Origin: Dyella sp. C11
Lineage (GTDB): Bacteria > Pseudomonadota > Gammaproteobacteria > Xanthomonadales > Rhodanobacteraceae
Direction of reading: 5' to 3'
Length of the DNA: 64,000 nucleotides
Assembly: GCF_003121485.1 (NCBI RefSeq)
Contig: NZ_QAVX01000016.1
Coordinates: forward strand, 44,693 to 108,692
The notes under the pieces were generated by a model that saw nothing but the letters and a program-made list of their open reading frames with translations, was not told where the DNA came from and made no database searches. Positions within the stretch are counted from its first letter, which is position 1; each line of letters begins with the position of its first letter. Positions 59,689 to 64,000 of this stretch are shown here, piece by piece. The translations under genes were made by a program, and so were the position numbers.

Positions 59689-61161
59689 ATGCCGACGACG
59701 ATGGTTGAAGATCGCACCCCCAAGGTCACCCGCAAGCCTTCCAAGACCGACAAGGTGGTCGGCCACGCCCATGCCACGCATCAGGAAGGGCCGCTCACGC
59801 AGGCTACGCTGCTGAAGAGCCTCGCGGATCGCCAGGCACTGGCGAAAGAGATTCGCGACAAGGTGCCACGCAAGAACCTTGGCGGATGGAAGGCACCGAA
59901 GAACCGTTTCGATCCCGTCGAGGTGCTGATCGAGACGTCCAAGGGGCGTGTGGAAACGCTGCTGCCGATCCGCTACGGCCGCATGATGGCTTCGCCCTTC
60001 GCGTTCTACCGTGGCGCGGCGGCCATCATGGCGGGCGATCTCGCCACCACGGCGAGCACGGGCATCCACCTGCAGAGCTGCGGCGATTGCCATCTGGTGA
60101 ATTTCGGCGGTTTCGCCACGCCCGAACGCAGCCTAGTGTTCGACATCAACGATTTCGACGAAACCACCATCGGGCCCTGGGAATGGGATCTCAAGCGCCT
60201 GTGCGCAAGCCTGGTGGTGGCATCGCGCGCCAACGGCTTCAGCAGCGACGACGCCAAGGACATCGCCTGGGAGGCTGCCGATGCTTACCGGATGCACGTG
60301 GCGCAGTACGCCGACATGCCGCTGCTGGAGGCGTGGTACGACCACATCGACCTGCAGGACGTCATCGATCGCATGCGCGACGAGGAGATGAAGAAACTTG
60401 CCACCAAGACCGTGCGCAAGGCCGTGGAGCACACCGCGCACACGAAGGAATTCATCAAGCTCACGGTGGCCGGCGGTTCGCCACCGCGCATCCAGGACGA
60501 ACCGCCGCTGATTTATCACGACGAGGACATCCTCAGTCGCGTGCCGCTGGCGGAGCGCCAGAAGTCGTTTGACGACTACCGCGAATCCCTGTCACCCGAA
60601 CGGCGCGTGCTGCTCGATCGCTTCGACATCGTGGACGCGGCGGTGAAGGTGGTGGGCGTGGGCAGCGTGGGCACGTATTGCGGCATCCTGCTGATGGTGT
60701 CGGGCAATGGCGATCCGCTCTTTCTCCAGTTCAAGGAAGCGCGCCAATCGGTGATCGATCCCTTCATCGGGCGCAATCCTTACAAGCACAACGGCCAGCG
60801 CGTAGTGATCGGTCAGCGCCTGATGCAGTCAGCCAGCGACATGTTCCTGGGCTGGACGCAGGGGCCGAAGCGTCACTTCTATGTGCGCCAGTTGCGCGAC
60901 GCCAAGATTTCGCCACAGGTTGAGGTGATGCGCGTGCCCAACCTGCGTCGCTACGGCCGGCTGTGCGCGCGTGCGCTTGCCCGGGCGCACGTGCGATCGG
61001 GTGATGCCGTATTGCTGTCGGCCTATCTCGGCAAGAGCGATGCTTTTGCCGATGCCATCACCTCGTTCTCCGTGGCGTATGCCGACCAGAACGAGCGTGA
61101 CCACGAAGCGCTGGTGAAAGCGGTGCGCGCGGGGCGCGTGGACGCCACCACCCTCAGCTAA
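59689..61161 (+). CDS. DUF2252 protein
   Basis: The 490-residue protein is full length for DUF2252: RMMASPFAFYRGAAAIMAGD, LQSCGDCHLVNFGGFATPER, VFDINDFDETTIGPWEWDLK and LLMVSGNGDPLFLQFKEA. The H-x-x-N, D-x-N-D-F-D pattern resembles aminoglycoside-phosphotransferase and protein-kinase-like folds, so a phosphotransferase role has been suggested for the family; this is not proved. ATG 59689 is preferred to GTG 59680 because GAGG then serves as ribosome site. It overlaps the convergent hydrolase by 4 bases. Confidence 0.87.
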   Translation: MPTTMVEDRTPKVTRKPSKTDKVVGHAHATHQEGPLTQATLLKSLADRQALAKEIRDKVPRKNLGGWKAPKNRFDPVEVLIETSKGRVETLLPIRYGRMMASPFAFYRGAAAIMAGDLATTASTGIHLQSCGDCHLVNFGGFATPERSLVFDINDFDETTIGPWEWDLKRLCASLVVASRANGFSSDDAKDIAWEAADAYRMHVAQYADMPLLEAWYDHIDLQDVIDRMRDEEMKKLATKTVRKAVEHTAHTKEFIKLTVAGGSPPRIQDEPPLIYHDEDILSRVPLAERQKSFDDYRESLSPERRVLLDRFDIVDAAVKVVGVGSVGTYCGILLMVSGNGDPLFLQFKEARQSVIDPFIGRNPYKHNGQRVVIGQRLMQSASDMFLGWTQGPKRHFYVRQLRDAKISPQVEVMRVPNLRRYGRLCARALARAHVRSGDAVLLSAYLGKSDAFADAITSFSVAYADQNERDHEALVKAVRAGRVDATTLS

Positions 61162-62201
61162 GGCGACGGCGGCGCAGCCTGTTCCAGCTGCGCCGCCAGT
61201 GCCATGCTTCGTGGTGCGGCCAGGCCGCCGTAACGGTGGTCGATGGATTCGAGCAAAGTCCGTGCTTGGTCCGCGTGCCCCGTCTTGAGCGCGGCATCGG
61301 CCTCGTCCAGTTGCTGGTTCATCGCATCGACCACATGTGCGCGGCATGCGGCCAGCCTGGCGGCATCGGGCGCATGGTGCGTTTCCAGCGACGTCAGTGC
61401 GCGATCCAGCGATGCCGGGTCCGCCAGATCGTGGCCTGTGCGAGGCATGGCGCGACGATCCACATCCTCGATGCACCAGTCGCGCAGCGATTGCAGGCTG
61501 CGTCGATCGGCATCCTGGCGCGCCGGGTCGTCGGCACCCGTCAGATAGACCAGGCGCGTGCCAGCCTGGAACGCCTGCAGCAATGCCGAGGGCGGCAGCG
61601 GAATCGTGTCGCCGATGGTGTCGCTGCCCGCATCGAGCAACGCACCGCGGAACAGGTCCGCGTAGCCCAGTGCGAGCCGCAATGCCACGCGCGACCCGCC
61701 GGAAAAGCCGCCGATATACACACGTTGCGGATTCACGGGGTAACGCGCCATCACATTGATCGCGCCCAGCAGCGATACCGGATCGCGACGATCCAGCACG
61801 TTGGCGTCGTTGCCGATGCCTGCCGCCGTGACGAGGATCATGCCGTGGCGATCGAGCACCGGCGCCCAGCCCGGTGGCAGTCTGGCGTCGTTCCACGGCG
61901 GCACGAACACCAGCAGCGCATAGCCTCCGGGCGGCGCATTCGCAGGTACGTAAAGCACAAAATGTTCGCGCGACGGATCGACGGGTTGATCGGCAAGGGC
62001 GACGCCATGGGCCGATGCCTGCTGCTGCAGGCGTCGCGCATTCAGCGGCGTGACCAGGCGTCGTGCAAGTTCGGCACTGCCCGAGAGCGGGCTGACCTGG
62101 GTAAACGTCACCCCGTCCAGCATGCCGGTGGGCGCGTCCTTCGCCGTCGCGGCAATGGCAAGCCACGCAAGGGATACCGCCATGAGGACACGCCAGCGCA
62201 T
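61158..62201 (-). CDS. Exported serine hydrolase (PHB-depolymerase-like alpha/beta fold)
   Basis: The 347-residue protein has a signal peptide (ending AATAK) and an alpha/beta hydrolase domain with oxyanion region LLVFVPPWNDARLP, nucleophile elbow GGFSGGS (Ser167), acid in LTGADDPAR and histidine in RTGHDLADP. The GFSGGS elbow and layout resemble PHB depolymerase-like and feruloyl-esterase-like enzymes. The C-terminal 70 residues are helical. The substrate is unknown. It is convergent with DUF2252. Confidence 0.8.
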   Translation of the reverse strand: MRWRVLMAVSLAWLAIAATAKDAPTGMLDGVTFTQVSPLSGSAELARRLVTPLNARRLQQQASAHGVALADQPVDPSREHFVLYVPANAPPGGYALLVFVPPWNDARLPPGWAPVLDRHGMILVTAAGIGNDANVLDRRDPVSLLGAINVMARYPVNPQRVYIGGFSGGSRVALRLALGYADLFRGALLDAGSDTIGDTIPLPPSALLQAFQAGTRLVYLTGADDPARQDADRRSLQSLRDWCIEDVDRRAMPRTGHDLADPASLDRALTSLETHHAPDAARLAACRAHVVDAMNQQLDEADAALKTGHADQARTLLESIDHRYGGLAAPRSMALAAQLEQAAPPSP

Positions 62202-62391
62202 GGCGGCAGGCTAGCACCACGGCTTGGCCGTGCGGGGGAGGGCAACCTCGGCTGCACATCACGGCGTCCCTTGGCTGGCATCGCCGTTGCGGCCACCATG
62301 GCGCGATGTCAATGAAACGACATGCGTTGCCGTCACGATGCGCGGATCATCGCGTCGCAACGACGCGTCGGGCAAACGCAAAGGAGTCGTC

Positions 62392-63486
62392 GTGGGTCGT
62401 TTATGCTGGATCATCCTGATGGCGGGCGCACTGGTCATGACTGCCGACATTCACGCTAACGAAGCGCCGCTGGCGAAAAAGGTGCTGGTGATCGGTCATC
62501 GCGGTGCGAGCGCGCTGCGGCCGGAACACACGCTGGCGTCCTACGGGAAAGCCATCGCCGATGGCGCGGACTTTATCGAGCCGGACCTGGTGATGACGCG
62601 CGATGGCGTGCCGGTGGCGCGCCACGAGAACGAGATCAGCGGTACTACCGACGTGGCCCGGCATCCCGAGTTCGCGTCGCGCAAAACCACCAAGACCGTC
62701 GACGGCGAAAAAGTCACCGGCTGGTTCACCGAAGATTTCACGCTGGACGAATTGAAGACGTTGCGGGCGCGCGAACGTTTGCCGCAGTACCGCAGCACGC
62801 AATACGACGGCCAGTTCCAGATTCCCACGCTGGACGAAATCATCGATTTCGTGGCGACCGAATCGGCCACGCAGGGTCGCGTGATCGGCATCATTCCCGA
62901 GATCAAGCACGGCACGTATTTCCAGAAGGCCGGCCTGCCGATGGAAGACCGCGTGCTCGCCATTCTTGCCGCGCATGCGTATACGCGCACGGCGCCGGTG
63001 GAAATCCAGTCGTTCGAGATCGCCAACCTGCGGTATCTGCGCGGCAAGCTTGGCAAGGATCACCCGAACATCCGCCTGCTGCAGTTGCTCGGTGATGCGA
63101 ACGAAGAGCCTTACGACACCGTTGCTGCCGGCAAGAAACTCACTTTCGCGCAGATGATGACGCCTGCCGGTTTGCGGGACATTGCCACGTATGCGGATGC
63201 GATCGGGCCGAGCATTCGTTCGATCATTCCGCTGGCGGCGGATGGCACGCTGGGCAAACCCACCGCACTGGCGCATGACGCGCACGCGGCGAAGCTGGAA
63301 CTTCACCCTTATACGTTCCGGCCGGAGAACTTCTTCCAGGCGAAGAATTTCTGGAAGGGGAGCGACCCGAAGACGTTCAACGAAGCGGGTTCGATCGCGG
63401 AGATCCGGGCGTATCTGGATGCGGGGGTGGATGCGTTTTTTACGGATGATCCGGCGATTGGGCGCAAGGCTTTGGATGGGCGGTGA
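62392..63486 (+). CDS. glpQ: Glycerophosphodiester phosphodiesterase, periplasmic type
   Basis: The 364-residue protein has a signal peptide and a GDPD TIM barrel with the catalytic set VIGHRGASALRPEHTLASY (His36, Arg37, Glu45), FIEPDLVMTRDGVPVARHEN (Glu63, Asp65, His78) and IPEIKHGTY. It hydrolyses glycerophosphodiesters to glycerol 3-phosphate and an alcohol. GTG 62392 is chosen for AGGAG 5 bases upstream; the ATG at 62419 would remove half of the signal peptide. The usual PENT motif reads PEHT here. The symbol is by resemblance to periplasmic GlpQ. Confidence 0.88.
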   Translation: MGRLCWIILMAGALVMTADIHANEAPLAKKVLVIGHRGASALRPEHTLASYGKAIADGADFIEPDLVMTRDGVPVARHENEISGTTDVARHPEFASRKTTKTVDGEKVTGWFTEDFTLDELKTLRARERLPQYRSTQYDGQFQIPTLDEIIDFVATESATQGRVIGIIPEIKHGTYFQKAGLPMEDRVLAILAAHAYTRTAPVEIQSFEIANLRYLRGKLGKDHPNIRLLQLLGDANEEPYDTVAAGKKLTFAQMMTPAGLRDIATYADAIGPSIRSIIPLAADGTLGKPTALAHDAHAAKLELHPYTFRPENFFQAKNFWKGSDPKTFNEAGSIAEIRAYLDAGVDAFFTDDPAIGRKALDGR

Positions 63487-64000
63487 GTCGCTTGGTGTTG
63501 GGTTGAGTGGCGCGCAGGTGGCCTGTTGAAACGACCGCCCTGCTTTTTCTCCCTCTCCCCGCCGGGGAGAGGGGGGGGAGGGGTGCGTGCTCACGATAAC
63601 GCTCCTATCCCGCACCGCCATCCTCGAAGACGCCCCTTCCCCCACCGTCATCCTCGCGATGACGTCTCTATCCCTCACCGTCATTCCCGCGAAGGCGGGA
63701 ATCCAGTGACTTTGCTTTTGACTTTGTCGCTCGATTGAAGCCTCTCCGCAACCTGGCTCGCCTGCCGCGGGCTTCCGACCTCCTGCCGGAGGCCGGGTCA
63801 CTTTCTCTTGCTTGCCCAAGAGAAAGTAACCAAAGAGAAGGGCACCCCGGATGACGCGCCTTCCGTCCGTTGGACGGAAGGTTCGCGTGCGGGCTACGGG
63901 GTTTGTCGACAGGGCTTCCTGCCCTGACGACAAACTGGCTCGCATCCATGCTAGCCACCCTGCGGGCTGATCCTCCACTCGCACGCCGCTGCCATACGGG
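63487..64000. repeat. Intergenic repeat region rich in hairpins
   Basis: No gene was recognised; an open frame on the minus strand (63668-63958) is made of repeat DNA. Three degenerate CACCGTCATCCTCG-like units occur at about 63615-63690, the last continuing as ATTCCCGC-GAAG-GCGGGAAT (63683-63702). Further hairpins are ACTTTCTCTTG/CAAGAGAAAGT (63800-63827), CCTTCCGTCC/GGACGGAAGG (63859-63881) and GTTTGTCG..CGACAAAC (63901-63935). The ATTCCCGCGA and AAGAGAAAGTAACC elements are of a type scattered through many Xanthomonad genomes. Confidence 0.75.
63551..63573. terminator. 10-bp hairpin after the phosphodiesterase gene
   Basis: CCCTCTCCCC (63551-63560) pairs perfectly with GGGGAGAGGG (63564-63573). 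No T-run follows on the plus strand, but the minus strand continues AGAAAAAGC, so termination is uncertain. Confidence 0.4.

Noticed and set aside
63668..63958. 96-residue minus-strand open frame
   Set aside because: It is composed of dispersed repeat and hairpin DNA, not a conserved protein.

Overview
The window is a 64 kb piece of a high-GC gammaproteobacterial chromosome. The gene set suggests the order Lysobacterales (Xanthomonadales), probably Rhodanobacteraceae such as Dyella, Luteibacter or Rhodanobacter. The signs are many exported proteins of unknown function, a TonB receptor, CzcA-type and EmrAB-type efflux pumps, dispersed hairpin repeats and long antisense open frames typical of GC-rich DNA. 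The taxon is inferred; no rRNA, tRNA, CRISPR array or transposase gene was seen.

Layout. 1-2.4 kb: the end of a LysR regulator, then a small interbacterial-competition module (PAAR spike tip, zinc amidase effector, candidate membrane-anchored immunity protein). 2.6-5.9 kb: an SGNH hydrolase, a TlpA-like thioredoxin protein, a 1.3 kb gene-free stretch with repeats, and a yehS homologue. 6-15 kb: a block of minus-strand genes, mostly exported or membrane proteins of unknown function (DUF3592, beta-propeller, DUF1161, AIM24, a large helical-repeat protein, an LprI-like protein). 15-21 kb: a complete heavy-metal RND efflux operon (outer membrane factor, adaptor, CzcA-type pump). 21-27 kb: a cold-shock gene, a TRIC-type channel, and a TetR-controlled EmrA/EmrB/NodT drug efflux operon with a clear palindromic operator.

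27-42 kb: a patchwork of regulator and enzyme pairs: TetR/AraC with an FAD monooxygenase, two alpha/beta hydrolases, a second SGNH hydrolase, a TonB receptor behind a Fur-box-like site, an AraC regulator, a PEP mutase/isocitrate lyase homologue, a LysR regulator divergent from a PdxI-like aldo/keto reductase, and an MHS-type transporter. Two short exported paralogues (71% identical in the mature part) lie 9 kb apart.

42.7-47.1 kb: a tight four-gene operon, DUF3348 - DUF802 - OmpA/MotB-like - DUF2894. Its two central proteins look like an ion-driven stator: a MotA/ExbB-like membrane core with a coiled-coil tail of about 600 residues, and a MotB-like partner that keeps the channel aspartate and the peptidoglycan-binding domain. 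This is the best candidate for a little-described system in the window.

47-64 kb: a coupled VOC/AraC pair, a 269 bp highly palindromic element, an M61 peptidase, further exported proteins, a methyltransferase, regulator/reductase pairs, an Hsp20 gene with a ROSE-like RNA thermometer, a lipocalin, a MarR regulator divergent from a siderophore-interacting protein, a DUF2252 protein, a serine hydrolase and a glycerophosphodiester phosphodiesterase. The window ends in a stretch of dispersed hairpin repeats.
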